A DNA stretch of 64,000 nt. It comes from Coriobacteriaceae bacterium AF45-21 (GTDB lineage Bacteria > Actinomycetota > Coriobacteriia > Coriobacteriales > Coriobacteriaceae). The stretch lies in assembly GCA_027682925.1 (NCBI GenBank), contig JAQCYU010000002.1:1-64000 (forward strand), in the 5' to 3' direction. The position numbers were made by a program, and so were the translations under genes. The notes below the pieces were generated by a model. That model was given only the letters and a program-made list of their open reading frames with translations. It was not told the origin of the DNA and ran no database searches. Numbering within the stretch: position 1 is the first letter of the stretch; every line of letters starts with the position of its first letter. Positions 29,029 to 37,915 of this stretch are shown piece by piece.

Positions 29029-29555
29029 AGGGCGAGCGCCCCGTCGGGGTGCTGCTGGTGTTTGCTTGCCTGACCGTGGCGATAGCGGCGGTGCTTTGGG
29101 GGCTTAACGCCGCGCGGCAGCAGCGTCCTGGGACCGCCTCCGATTTGGGCTCAGATTCGGCGGTGGCGTCTCAAAAAGATGAGATGCGAGATGCGGACGA
29201 TTCGGATGTCGCTGTCACGGCGCAAACCTTTCTGCGGACGCTCGACAAGCGGTCTGGCATTGCGACGGATTCGCCTGAGGGCAACGCGATTGCGGTCCGG
29301 CTTGCATGGTCCGAGGACCGACCGATGACCGAAGCGGCGGCGGATATGCTGCGTGCCTATCGCGAGGTACCCACGGCGCAACTTGCTCTGAGCGGCTATC
29401 TCGACATCAAGGGAAACGTGTGGGGTGCCATCGTGCGCGACGGACGCGGCTGGGTCGATATGGTGACAATTGCCGCGGATGCTGGCGACGCTTCGTGTCG
29501 TCTGCGCGCCGTGCGCCTGAGCCCGCAGGCAACGGACTCAAAGGAGGGATCGTGA
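28992..29555 (+). CDS. Tad-locus membrane-anchored protein of unknown function
   Basis: 187 residues overlapping the 3' end of flp by 37 bases. A short basic start is followed by one membrane segment (GVLLVFACLTVAIAAVLWGLNAA). The soluble domain has ATAETFLRTL-like AQTFLRTLDKRSGIATDSPEG and GYLDIKGNVWGAIVRDGRGWVDMVTI. The overlap and position suggest a pilus accessory role. I recognise no family. Confidence 0.7.
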   Translation: MERYQRGHQQPVEGERPVGVLLVFACLTVAIAAVLWGLNAARQQRPGTASDLGSDSAVASQKDEMRDADDSDVAVTAQTFLRTLDKRSGIATDSPEGNAIAVRLAWSEDRPMTEAAADMLRAYREVPTAQLALSGYLDIKGNVWGAIVRDGRGWVDMVTIAADAGDASCRLRAVRLSPQATDSKEGS

Positions 29556-29556
29556 A

Positions 29557-29775
29557 ATGCATGGCGTTCTGCGTGAGGAATCTGCCCAGGCGACGGTCGA
29601 ATACGCCATCGTCACGGTGGCGCTGTTATCGATCGTGCTGGCGATCGCGGGACTTTGGCGTGCCGGCACCGATGGGCGCTTGGCGGCGCTGGTTGAGCGG
29701 GCGGCATCCCATGGCGTTGCCTCGACGTCGGTTATCGACGCCGCTGCGGCCGCCAAGGACATCGCGTTGTATTGA
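29557..29775 (+). CDS. Second small Flp-like pilin or pseudopilin
   Basis: 72 residues, with ESAQATVEYAIVTVALLSIVLAIAGL in the same layout as the Flp segment (Glu-Tyr after the predicted cleavage) and a short tail. It follows the upstream stop by one base. Its stop TGA (29773-29775) overlaps an ATG for the next gene. It may be a minor pilin. Confidence 0.8.
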   Translation: MHGVLREESAQATVEYAIVTVALLSIVLAIAGLWRAGTDGRLAALVERAASHGVASTSVIDAAAAAKDIALY

Positions 29776-30247
29776 TGCCGCGCGCGAGGACCGGGCGCAG
29801 TCTACGGTCGAGGCCGCTTTTTTGCTGCCGACGTTTCTGGCACTCATCCTTCTCGCGCTGCAACCGGTGTGCCTGCTCTATACGCGCGCGGTCATGGAGT
29901 CTGCCGCCGCCGAGACCGCGCGGCTCATGACCACGACGACGGCGGAGGACGACGATCTTAAGGAGTTCGCCCGCCGCCGACTTGCCGCAGTGCCCAACGT
30001 TTCGATCTTTCATGCCGGCGGGCCGTTGTCGTGGGATATCGAGCTTGGCCGGGCCGGTGCGGGTGGCGTCTCGTCCGTGTCCGTTTCCGGCGAGGTCAAG
30101 CCGTTGCCTGTGATCGGTGCGTTTGCGCAGGCTATGGGTGGTACCGCCGAGGGCGGCTACGTTGAGCTCAAAGTCGATGTCTCGTATCAATCGCGTCCCG
30201 AATGGCTGGAGGGAGATTATGATTCGTGGATTGCTGCATGGGATTAA
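29775..30247 (+). CDS. tadE: TadE-like pseudopilin (start region ambiguous, probable one-base frameshift near 29785)
   Basis: EDRAQSTVEAAFLLPTFLALILLALQPVCLLYTRAVMESAAAETARL is a TadE N-terminus: Glu after the cleavage site and a hydrophobic stretch. A globular part follows, ending YQSRPEWLEGDYDSWIAAWD. The natural start is ATG 29775, coupled to the upstream stop, but it is in a different frame. Restoring one base in the GCGCGCGAGG run near 29785 would give MPRAEDRAQSTVEAAF. Otherwise an unusual ATT (29771) or a far-upstream ATG would be needed. Length after repair is about 157 residues. Confidence 0.75.
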
Positions 30248-32372
30248 GCGTTTCTGGTCTAGACGCGTTTTGACGCACCGTCCGAGCTGCCATCGCAAGC
30301 GAGGCGGCTTTATGGGTCGAGCCGGTGTCGATCTGTTTATCGAAGACGGCGCCTATACCACGCTTTCTTCTGCCGTGGTCATCCTAGTGGTGCTCACATT
30401 GTTGTTTTCGTCGACCGCGGCGATATGGAGCATGTCGCGTGCCGGGGATACCCAGGTGGCGGCTGATAGTGGCGCGCTGGCGGGTGCCAACGTAGTGTCG
30501 TCCTATCACACGGCTGCCACGGTGGTTGATGCGAGCATCTTGAGTCTGGGGCTGGCGGGGTTTGCCACGATCGGGACGGGCCTGGTCGCCATCCTCATCC
30601 CGGGTGCCGAGCCGGTTGCCGGCAATATGGTCGACACCGGGATTGAGATCATTAAAACGCGCAACAAGTTTGCCAAAAGCGCATCGGAAGGCTTACAGAA
30701 AATCGAGACGGCCCTGCCGTATCTGATTGCCGCGCGTGCCACGCAGGCGGTGTCGGCGCAGGATACCGATAGTGTGACCTATACCGGTACGGCGCTTGCC
30801 GTGCCCAGGACATCCGAGTCTGACTTCGCTGCGCTCAAAGGATCAGAGATCTCGACCGATACCATTAAAGACACATCAGATGATTTAGAGGGTGCGGCCG
30901 AGGAGCTGCGGAAGGCTTCTGAGGACACGGCGAAGGCTAAAGAGCGTGCTTGGCTGGCGGATTGTGGTGGGTCTGACAAGGGCTCGGTCGGCAGCTGTTC
31001 TTGCATGTGGGAGCGTGCGAAAAGCCTAACGGATCTCTCCGGTGTTCAAAATCCGCATTACTCATCGAGCGTTACGTGGGAGCCCCAAGTTGCCCTTGAT
31101 CGCGCGAAGGACTACTACCATTGGCGTCTGACAAATGAGAAGCCCCACGGCTCGAGTGTCGAGATGAAGGCAGAGTCTGCGGCGCGCAAGGCGTTTTATA
31201 CCTATGCGAGCGCGGAGGTCGATCGGGCACATATAACCGAGAACGGAGACGGGGTTTCCTCCTATATTCCGCTGCTGCCGCGCAACTCTGATGAGGTTCG
31301 GGCGACGGAACTCTATACCGATGCGGTGTGGCCGACTAGCGTGAACGATGACAAGGCGTATCTGCATTACGGGACGACCTGCCCTAACTATAAGAAAGGG
31401 ACGCCGAGCGGATTTGCTTCGGTTGCCGATTACGATGGACAGGATAAATGCAGCAAATGCCATTTTGGCGTTTTGTCGCTTGGTGCTGTTGCGGCGCCTT
31501 CAACCTCTATCGAAAACGGCTTCGAGTATCACTTTGACAAGTTTAAAGACGCCCTGGAGGACTACGTCGACTGTCGCAACAAGGAGCTCGAGCTCGAGCG
31601 TCAGACCGAGGACGAAGCCGACCGTGCGGGCAATGCGTTCGATACCGCCATCAAAGAACTTTCCGGTGAGCGTCCGCGTATCGCCCCACCTGGTCGCAAC
31701 GGCGTAGTCGCCTTTGCAGTTTCGGGTGATATTACCAGCCCCGATCAACTTAACTCTTCGTTTAACGCGGCGGTTGAGCTTGGCAGTCGCGGTGCCATCT
31801 CTGCCGCGGTACTGGCGCCCGATGAGGCGACGGCGCAAAACAACGTGCTTTCGCGATTTTTCTCGACATTGAAGGAACGTTCGGGTGGCGTTGCCGGCGT
31901 ACTCGATGGCGTCATGGATGTTTGGGGGCGGCTGCTTGTGGGATACGGAGACATCCAAGGTTCGGCCGACGAACTTATGGACGAGATGATTAAGGGCCTA
32001 GGAGGGGGCAACGGCGCGTTGGGCTCCATTGCGTCGTGGCTTGGCGATACCGTTTCGGCGTCCGTGGCGGCGCTGGGCTTGGAGCCGTGCGACTTGCGCC
32101 TGCGAAAGCCGGTGCTGACCGACACCGCCAATGTCATCAAGAGCCCGGGGTCTGACATCACGGCTCTTTCTAATGCGCAGGACGAGCTACGAAGTATTCC
32201 GTTGGGCGTGACCGATCCCAAGGCGCTTTGCGAGGCGTTGGAATATCAAGTCGAACGCACCATTAGCGGTACGGTGTTCACGCTTGCGGAGATTCCTCTG
32301 CCCGGCGGCGGCTCCATCCCGCTCACCGTCGATGTCGCCACGCTGGTTGGCGCTTTGGGCGGTGGGTCGTAA
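30219..32372 (+). CDS. TadG-like large pilus-locus protein
   Basis: 717 residues. ATG 30219 follows GGAGGGA. An N-terminal membrane segment (LSSAVVILVVLTLLFSSTAAIWSM) comes soon after EDGAYTTLSSAVV, a pseudopilin-like motif. SRAGDTQVAADSGALAGANVVSSYHTAATVVDASI follows, the usual start of TadG-like proteins. A Ser/Asp/Lys-rich extracellular region with CSCMWERAK and CSKCHFG cysteine pairs comes next, then a long amphipathic C-terminal half. Its exact role is unknown. It overlaps the TadE gene by 29 bases and ends one base into the next ATG. Confidence 0.75.
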   Translation: MIRGLLHGIKRFWSRRVLTHRPSCHRKRGGFMGRAGVDLFIEDGAYTTLSSAVVILVVLTLLFSSTAAIWSMSRAGDTQVAADSGALAGANVVSSYHTAATVVDASILSLGLAGFATIGTGLVAILIPGAEPVAGNMVDTGIEIIKTRNKFAKSASEGLQKIETALPYLIAARATQAVSAQDTDSVTYTGTALAVPRTSESDFAALKGSEISTDTIKDTSDDLEGAAEELRKASEDTAKAKERAWLADCGGSDKGSVGSCSCMWERAKSLTDLSGVQNPHYSSSVTWEPQVALDRAKDYYHWRLTNEKPHGSSVEMKAESAARKAFYTYASAEVDRAHITENGDGVSSYIPLLPRNSDEVRATELYTDAVWPTSVNDDKAYLHYGTTCPNYKKGTPSGFASVADYDGQDKCSKCHFGVLSLGAVAAPSTSIENGFEYHFDKFKDALEDYVDCRNKELELERQTEDEADRAGNAFDTAIKELSGERPRIAPPGRNGVVAFAVSGDITSPDQLNSSFNAAVELGSRGAISAAVLAPDEATAQNNVLSRFFSTLKERSGGVAGVLDGVMDVWGRLLVGYGDIQGSADELMDEMIKGLGGGNGALGSIASWLGDTVSASVAALGLEPCDLRLRKPVLTDTANVIKSPGSDITALSNAQDELRSIPLGVTDPKALCEALEYQVERTISGTVFTLAEIPLPGGGSIPLTVDVATLVGALGGGS

Positions 32373-32848
32373 TGAGTATCCGCATGCGTCTGCGCGAGGA
32401 GCGCGCCCAAGCGACGGTGGAGATGGCAGTGGTTACGCCCGTTTTGCTGGTGCTGGCACTCATCGTGTACAACGTCATGATCTTTGCCAGCGCTGTCGCG
32501 CGCTTCGACCGCGTGGTGCCCGACATCGTGTTGGCGCACGCCGTGGCGTCGGAGGGGGAGGGCGACGAAAGCTCTGCCGATGCCTCGGCGACGGTTCAGA
32601 CTCAAATTCTGAATGCCATGGAAGGCTATGGCTTGCAGATCGAAGTGTCGAGCGAGCAAGGCGCGGAGGCATCGGATGGTGGCCTGCTCTCCCTATCCGG
32701 TACGTTTAGGACCTACACCTGCACCATGCACTATGAGCCGTGGCCGACTTCTCTCAGCATCGCTGGCGTTCCGCTGGGGGCGCCGACAACGTTGTCGCAC
32801 GAGCGCGCGGTGACGGTCGATCCATGGCGTCCGGGGGTGGTCATGTGA
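32372..32848 (+). CDS. Second TadE/TadG-family pseudopilin
   Basis: 158 residues. REERAQATVEMAVVTPVLLVLALIVYNVMIF is the pseudopilin N-terminus with the conserved Glu. The remainder is a small extracellular domain (YGLQIEVSSEQGAEASDG...LSLSGTFRTYTCTMHYEPWP). The ATG overlaps the stop of the previous gene by one base and its own end overlaps the GTG of the DUF192 gene, so it is coupled on both sides. Confidence 0.8.
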   Translation: MSIRMRLREERAQATVEMAVVTPVLLVLALIVYNVMIFASAVARFDRVVPDIVLAHAVASEGEGDESSADASATVQTQILNAMEGYGLQIEVSSEQGAEASDGGLLSLSGTFRTYTCTMHYEPWPTSLSIAGVPLGAPTTLSHERAVTVDPWRPGVVM

Positions 32849-33204
32849 CCGCGGTCTCGTCCTACATCGCGTACGCGCGGGCGCTCAACAGGCTGGGTTG
32901 GACGCCGGCCGAGTTTGTGGTGGCGGAGTCGTTTGCCGTGCGCCTGCGCGGCATGCTGGGACGGTGTCCGGTTGCCGCCAACGGTCTGCCGCTCGTCATG
33001 GCGTTTCCACGCTGCTCTTCGGTCCATACGTGTTTTATGGCCTATCCCATCGACATCGCCTTCATCGATCGCGACGGCAATATCCTCGCGCGCTACGAAA
33101 GCGTTCGTCCTTGGCGCACGTGCTCCTGCCCCGGCGCCTGGGCCGTACTAGAGCGTCCTTCAATCATTGTTTCGATCCCTGCTCTCCAACGCGTGCCGGC
33201 TTAA
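32845..33204 (+). CDS. DUF192 family protein at the end of the Tad operon
   Basis: 119 residues. GTG 32845 overlaps the upstream TGA. The DUF192 core is visible: ESFAVRLRGMLGR and VHTCFMAYPIDIAFIDRDGNIL, then RPWRTCSCPGAWAVLE. The family's activity is unestablished. It is placed with the pilus genes purely by coupling; no signal peptide is seen here, although many DUF192 proteins have one. Confidence 0.8.
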   Translation: MTAVSSYIAYARALNRLGWTPAEFVVAESFAVRLRGMLGRCPVAANGLPLVMAFPRCSSVHTCFMAYPIDIAFIDRDGNILARYESVRPWRTCSCPGAWAVLERPSIIVSIPALQRVPA

Positions 33205-33261
33205 GAATTGGCGACAGCGGACTTTCGTCATACGAAATTGGGTAAGATGGGGAGGAGATGC

Positions 33262-33342
33262 ATGGATGTCGAGATCCATCCCAACGCCAAAAAGCACCTG
33301 ACGGAAGGGGTCGATGATGGGCAAGACGTATACGGCCGCTAA
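33262..33342 (+). pseudogene. Remnant of a toxin-like gene
   Basis: GGGGAGGAG precedes ATG 33262, which encodes only 26 residues (MDVEIHPNAKKHLTEGVDDG then QDVYGR). The MDVEIHPNAKKHL start resembles, from memory, the N-terminus of BrnT-like/DUF4258 toxins paired with ribbon-helix-helix antitoxins. The frame then runs into the antitoxin start and stops. The core of a toxin is absent, so it looks like a deletion remnant that kept the ribosome site and the first 15 codons. Confidence 0.5.
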
Positions 33343-33601
33343 TGGTCAGGTTGTAACGGATGAAATGATTGACGCGTGGTGCGAGTCGTACGAGCGCGGA
33401 GAGTTTCCGGATGGCGAACACACCGTTGGTGGGATTGTGCATGGACGGCCCCCACTCTCAGGTGAGGGGACGGCAACGCTGTCGGTCAAGATTCCTCTGG
33501 GAATGAAGGAGGCCATTCGTCGACGGGCGGCTGCCGAGGGGATGACGCCAAGTGAGTTTGCCCGTGCGGCTCTGAGTGAAAAACTTCTTGCTGCCGGCTG
33601 A
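33314..33601 (+). CDS. Ribbon-helix-helix antitoxin-like protein
   Basis: 95 residues (or 94 from the second ATG, 33317). The C-terminal half, TATLSVKIPLGMKEAIRRRAAAEGMTPSEFARAALSEKLLA, is a ribbon-helix-helix DNA-binding motif: a basic beta strand, two helices and a GMTPSEFAR turn. The N-terminal half (DEMIDAWCESYERGEFPDGEHTVG) would be the partner-binding part. It overlaps the toxin remnant just upstream, suggesting an orphan antitoxin that may still self-repress. Confidence 0.75.
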   Translation: MMGKTYTAANGQVVTDEMIDAWCESYERGEFPDGEHTVGGIVHGRPPLSGEGTATLSVKIPLGMKEAIRRRAAAEGMTPSEFARAALSEKLLAAG

Positions 33602-33664
33602 TGCCTCTGACGTGCCGATTTATAGAACCGAGGCTGTGCTCAAAAACTTTTTTAAAATTCTCGG

Positions 33665-33692
33665 TTGACCGGAACGCGTCCTTGGTTATACT
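33665..33692 (+). promoter_or_regulatory. Promoter of tRNA-Phe
   Basis: TTGACC (33665-33670) and TATACT (33687-33692) with a 16-base spacer, 33 bases before the tRNA. Confidence 0.8.
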
Positions 33693-33724
33693 AATCAAGC
33701 CTTGAAACAAGGCACACCTCAAAT

Positions 33725-33779
<55 letters not shown>

Positions 33780-33797
<18 letters not shown>

Positions 33798-34028
33798 CCT
33801 TGAATTGACTAGGACCTCTGCAAAGGGGTCCTTTTCTTTTATATGGCTCCTGCACGGAATCGAACCCCGTGAGGGCGCGGAGATGAGTAAACGCGTAAGC
33901 GTTTGCCAGCGCAGCTCGCAAGGCGCGCAAGCGCCGCAGCGGTCCGTCCGCGCAGCGCGCGGACGCGATTCCCTTCCCCGCCACCTTGAATTGACTAGGA
34001 CCCCTGCAAAGGGGTCCTTTTCTTTTAT
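33780..34028 (+). repeat. tRNA-tail element after tRNA-Phe
   Basis: Copy A (33780-33842) is the tRNA 3' end plus terminator. Copy B (33966-34028) repeats it at 62 of 63 positions; the period is 186 bp. Between them, GGAATCGAACCCC (33856-33868) is an exact inverted copy of the tRNA T-arm (33774-33786). The hairpin AAACGC-gtaa-GCGTTT (33889-33904) follows, then further GC hairpins and GTCCGCGC-agc-GCGCGGAC (33946-33964). The terminator hairpin is perfect in copy B (GGACCCC/GGGGTCC) and has one mismatch in copy A. No gene is seen here. Confidence 0.8.
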
Positions 34029-34188
34029 CGAGGGCTCTGCGGAAAACGCATCCCAGACATTCCTCCCGCTTTTGCGCCACTTTTCAGACCGTTCGCTCGC
34101 CTGTCCGCACGCGCGGGTATACTCAAAACGATACTTTTCCTATGCAATACGATGCAGGCTCGACCTGCATGATTCGAAGGGGGCAGTG

Positions 34189-35249
34189 ATGGAGAGGATA
34201 CTCGGCGTTAATCTCTCTGGCTGGTTTATTCCCGAGCCTTGGGTGACCCCGTCGCTGTATGCAGCGACCGGTGCATCCAACGCGGCCGAGCTGCAGGAGG
34301 CTATGGGCACCGCCGCCTATAACGAGCGCATGCGCCGTCATTACGAAACGTTTGTGAGCGAGGACGATTTTCGCCGCATGGCGCAGATTGGCCTCAATGC
34401 CGTGCGTCTGCCGGTGCCTGGTATGCCTTCGGCTCGCAGGAGTCCGATGCGTCCTACATCTCGGTTGTCGACTACATCGATCGCGCAATTGAGTGGGCCG
34501 CCAAGTACAACATCCGTGTTCTGCTCGACCTGGCGACAGTGCCAGGTGGTCAGGGCGATTCCAACGATTCGCCCACCACGCCGGAGGCTGTTGCCGAGTG
34601 GCATTCGTCCACCAACGGCCGTCATGTCGCGCTCGACGTGCTCGAGCGCTTGGCCGAGCGTTACGGCGAGGCCGAGAGCCTGCTGGGCATCGAGCTGCTG
34701 GACACGCCGCAGATGAGCGTCCGCAAGAGCCTCTTTACCATGACGGATGGCATTCCGGCTCACTACCTGCGCAACTTCTATCGCGATGCCTATGAGCTCG
34801 TCCGTTCGTATATGCCAGAGGACAAGATCGTCGTCTTCTCGTCTTCGGGGTATCCCAGCGAGTGGAAGCATTTTATGCGCGGCGCCAAGTACAAGAACGT
34901 CTATATGGACCTTCACCTGTACCATTACCGCGACGAGCATGCGCTCGACATCACGAGCCCCCGCGGGCTGACGACGGCGATTTCGCGTAACAAGCGCGAG
35001 CTCAAAGAGGCGATTTCGACGGGGTTCCCCGTGCTGGTGGGCGAATGGTCGGGTGCGGCAATCTTTGCCAACTCGTCGGTTACGCCCGAGGGCCGCAATG
35101 CCTACGAGCGCGTGTTTATCGCCAACCAGCTGGCTTCGTTTGCGCCGGCTGCCGGTTGGTTCTTCCAAACGTGGAAGACCGAGAAGCGCATTGCAGCATG
35201 GGACGCCCGCGCGGCGCTCGGTACGCTCGAGCGCGGCATGATTGAATAG
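34189..35249 (+). CDS. Glycoside hydrolase family 5-like protein (one-base frameshift near 34419)
   Basis: Predicted cytosolic beta-glucan/glucoside hydrolase; no signal peptide is seen. ATG 34189 follows AAGGGGGC and begins MERILGVNLSGWFIPEPWVTP. The raw frame fails after NAVRLPVP; restoring one T near 34419 (CCTTGG) gives PWYAFGSQESDASYISVVDY and continues through LLDLATVPGGQGDSND. SLLGIELLDTP carries the likely acid/base Glu region and FPVLVGEWSGAA the nucleophile Glu. The repaired protein has about 353 residues. It resembles fungal-type exo-1,3-beta-glucanases and their bacterial relatives; the substrate is not settled. Confidence 0.8.
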
Positions 35250-35255
35250 GTTGAT

Positions 35256-36134
35256 ATGACGCAAAACAGCGCCCATACGGGCAAACTCTATGTGGTCGGC
35301 ACGCCCATCGGCAACCTGGGTGACCTGTCCCCGCGCGTTGGCGAGGCCTTTGCCGCTGCCGATGTCATCTGCTGCGAAGACACGCGTGTGACGTCAAAGC
35401 TGCTGATGCACCTGGGCATTTCCAAGCCGCTTGTCCGTTGCGACGAGAATGTGATCGCTAGCCGCGCTGCCGGCCTGGTCGACCGTCTGCTGGCGGGGGA
35501 GACCCTCGCCTTTGCCTCGGACGCCGGCATGCCGAGCGTGTCCGATCCCGGCCAGGCGCTGGTCGAGGCGGCGCGTGAGGCCGATTTGCCCGTCGAAGTT
35601 ATTCCCGGGCCCTCTGCTTGCGTCACGGCGCTTGTTTCGTCCGGCATTCCCTGCGAGCATTTTTTCTTCGAGGGCTTTTTGGGCCGAAAGCACGGCGACC
35701 GTGTGCGCCGTTTGCAGCGCCTTGCCGTGGTGCCCGGCGCACTCATCTTCTACGAGTCTCCACATCGCATCGTGGCGACGCTCGAGGCCGTGGCGGAGGT
35801 CTTTCCCCAGCGTGAGGTTGCCGTCTGCCGCGAACTCACCAAGCTGCACGAGGAGGTCTTGCGCGGGCCCGCTGACCAGCTTGCCGAGGAGCTGCGTGCT
35901 CGCGGCGAGGTAAAGGGCGAGATTGCGCTGGTCATCGCGCCGCCGAGCGAGGATGAGGAGGCCGGCATCGCGCCGGTTGGCGCTGCGGTAGCGGATCCCG
36001 ACGAGGCCCTGCGCGAGGATATCCGCGCCGCGCTCGAGGAGGGGGAGCCCGCGTCTGCGGTGGCCAAGCGCCTGTCTCAGAAGTATTCGCGCCGCAAGCG
36101 CGATGTCTATGCCATGGTGCTCGATATGCAATAG
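35256..36134 (+). CDS. rsmI: 16S rRNA C1402 2'-O-methyltransferase RsmI
   Basis: Methylates the ribose of C1402 in the decoding centre, using SAM. 292 residues. GKLYVVGTPIGNLGDLSPR is the N-terminal signature, followed by DVICCEDTRVTSKLL, ASDAGMPSVSDPG, and the ESPHRIVATLEAV segment of the tetrapyrrole-methylase fold. The C-terminus has a short helical extension with SAVAKRLSQKYSRRKRDVY, typical of RsmI. It starts seven bases after the GH5-like gene's stop. Confidence 0.95.
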   Translation: MTQNSAHTGKLYVVGTPIGNLGDLSPRVGEAFAAADVICCEDTRVTSKLLMHLGISKPLVRCDENVIASRAAGLVDRLLAGETLAFASDAGMPSVSDPGQALVEAAREADLPVEVIPGPSACVTALVSSGIPCEHFFFEGFLGRKHGDRVRRLQRLAVVPGALIFYESPHRIVATLEAVAEVFPQREVAVCRELTKLHEEVLRGPADQLAEELRARGEVKGEIALVIAPPSEDEEAGIAPVGAAVADPDEALREDIRAALEEGEPASAVAKRLSQKYSRRKRDVYAMVLDMQ

Positions 36135-36203
36135 ATGGAGGATATCCAGCCCTTGCGCTAGAATCATCCTCTGTATGCAACGTTTTTCTGGAGGACAAAC
36201 CCC

Positions 36204-37805
36204 ATGGATCAAAGCAAGCCTTCGTTCTTTATCACGACGCCCATCTACTACGTCAACGCCGATCCGCACCTGGGCACGGCTTATTCCACCATCATCGCCG
36301 ACGTTCAGGCTCGCTATCGCCGTTCCGCCGGCTATAACGTCAAGTTCCTGACCGGCATGGACGAGCACGGCGAGAAGGTCGCCGAGGCCGCAGCCAAGCA
36401 TGGCATGACGCCGCAGGAGTGGACCGATAGCCAGGCCCCGCACTTCAAGGAGCTTTGGAGCAAGCTCGAGATTTCCAACGACGACTTCATCCGCACCACC
36501 GAGCCGCGCCAGCATCATGCCGTGCAGTATCTGTGGGAGCGCATGAAGGAGTCCGGTTACCTGTATAAGGGCAGCTACGACGGTTGGTATTGCGTGCCTG
36601 ACGAGACCTACTTCACTGATACGCAGGTCCAGAAGGGCGACGAGGAGTACGGCAGCGTCGGCCAGCATCTATGCCCCGACTGCCACCGTCCGCTTGAGCG
36701 CGTGCAGGAGGAGTCCTACTTCTTTAAGCTTTCCGCCTTCCAGGACAAGCTTCTCAAGCTCTATGACGAGCACCCCGACTTTGTCGAGCCTGCGTTCCGC
36801 ATGAACGAGGTACGTAGCTTTGTCGAGGGCGGCCTTAACGACCTTTCCGTGAGCCGCACGAGCTTTGACTGGGGCATTCAGGTCCCGTTTGACGAGGGTC
36901 ACGTGACCTACGTGTGGTTCGATGCGCTGCTCAACTATATGACGGCCGTCGGCTACGGTGTCGACACCGACGAGGCGCGTGCCGAGCTGGCCTATCGCTG
37001 GCCCGCGCAGTTCCACATCGTGGGTAAGGACATCATCCGCTTCCACTGCGTCATTTGGCCCGCCATGCTCATGGCCATCGGCGAGGCCCTGCCCGAGCAC
37101 GTCTTTGCCCACGGCTTCCTGACCGTGCGCAATGCCGAGACCGGCAAGGCCGAGAAGATGTCCAAGAGCCGCGGTAACGCCATCGCTCCGCAGGACGTTA
37201 TCGACATGCTGGGCGTTGAGGGCTATCGCTATTACTTTATGACCGACGTGGTCCCCGGCACCGACGGCGCCATCAGCTTCGATCGCATGGAGCAGGTCTA
37301 CAACGCCGATCTGGCCAACAGCTGGGGCAACCTCATTTCGCGCTCGCTCAACATGAGCGCAAAGTACTTTGACGGCTGCGCCCCGGCTAAACCGGCGTCT
37401 GCCGACGCGTTCGATAACCCGCTGGCAAAGATTGCCGACGGTTTGGTCGAGCGCTACATGGCCAAGATGGACATGCTCGATTACGGCGGAGCCAAGGATG
37501 AGGTCATGGAGCTCATCCATGCCGCCAACCACTACATCGAGGACTCCGAGCCCTGGGCGCTTGCCAAGGACGAGGCCAAGGCTGACGAGCTGGCATTTGT
37601 GATTTACAACCTGCTCGAGGCCATCCGCATCGCCGCCCACCTGCTGATGCCGCTCATGCCCCAGACTTCTGTCGAGGCTCTGCGCCGCCTGTCCTGTGAG
37701 GGCGAGGCCGCGAGCGACGACCTCAAGGGCATTTGCGCTTGGGGCCTGCTTGCTGGTGGTCAGCCCGTCGAGAAGGGCGATCCGCTGTTCCCGCGTCTGG
37801 CGTAG
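36204..37805 (+). CDS. metG: Methionyl-tRNA synthetase
   Basis: Charges tRNA-Met for initiation and elongation. 533 residues, intact. The class I HIGH-type motif appears as HLGTAYST after FFITTPIYYVNADP; KMSKSRGN is the second signature. The connective peptide has CPDCHRPLERVQEESYFFKL. The C-terminal anticodon-binding helices end the protein, with no extra tRNA-binding domain, so it is the short form. TCTGGAGG lies upstream of ATG 36204. A terminator follows at 37848. Confidence 0.97.
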   Translation: MDQSKPSFFITTPIYYVNADPHLGTAYSTIIADVQARYRRSAGYNVKFLTGMDEHGEKVAEAAAKHGMTPQEWTDSQAPHFKELWSKLEISNDDFIRTTEPRQHHAVQYLWERMKESGYLYKGSYDGWYCVPDETYFTDTQVQKGDEEYGSVGQHLCPDCHRPLERVQEESYFFKLSAFQDKLLKLYDEHPDFVEPAFRMNEVRSFVEGGLNDLSVSRTSFDWGIQVPFDEGHVTYVWFDALLNYMTAVGYGVDTDEARAELAYRWPAQFHIVGKDIIRFHCVIWPAMLMAIGEALPEHVFAHGFLTVRNAETGKAEKMSKSRGNAIAPQDVIDMLGVEGYRYYFMTDVVPGTDGAISFDRMEQVYNADLANSWGNLISRSLNMSAKYFDGCAPAKPASADAFDNPLAKIADGLVERYMAKMDMLDYGGAKDEVMELIHAANHYIEDSEPWALAKDEAKADELAFVIYNLLEAIRIAAHLLMPLMPQTSVEALRRLSCEGEAASDDLKGICAWGLLAGGQPVEKGDPLFPRLA

Positions 37806-37847
37806 AGACCGCGCGAGCGCCATATCGGCAATTTGCTGTTTAGCTGT

Positions 37848-37880
37848 AAGGGCATGGCCGCCACGGTCCATGCCCTTTTG
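37848..37880 (+). terminator. Terminator of metG
   Basis: AAGGGCATGG (37848-37857) pairs with CCATGCCCTT (37868-37877), followed by TTG and T3. Confidence 0.85.
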
Positions 37881-37915
37881 TTTCAAGACGCCGCCATCAT
37901 GCTAAGGAGGCAACC

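Noticed and set aside
33843..33965. The inverted T-arm segments as tRNA genes on the minus strand
   Set aside because: Only a T-arm-like piece is present; there is no anticodon arm, D-arm or acceptor stem.
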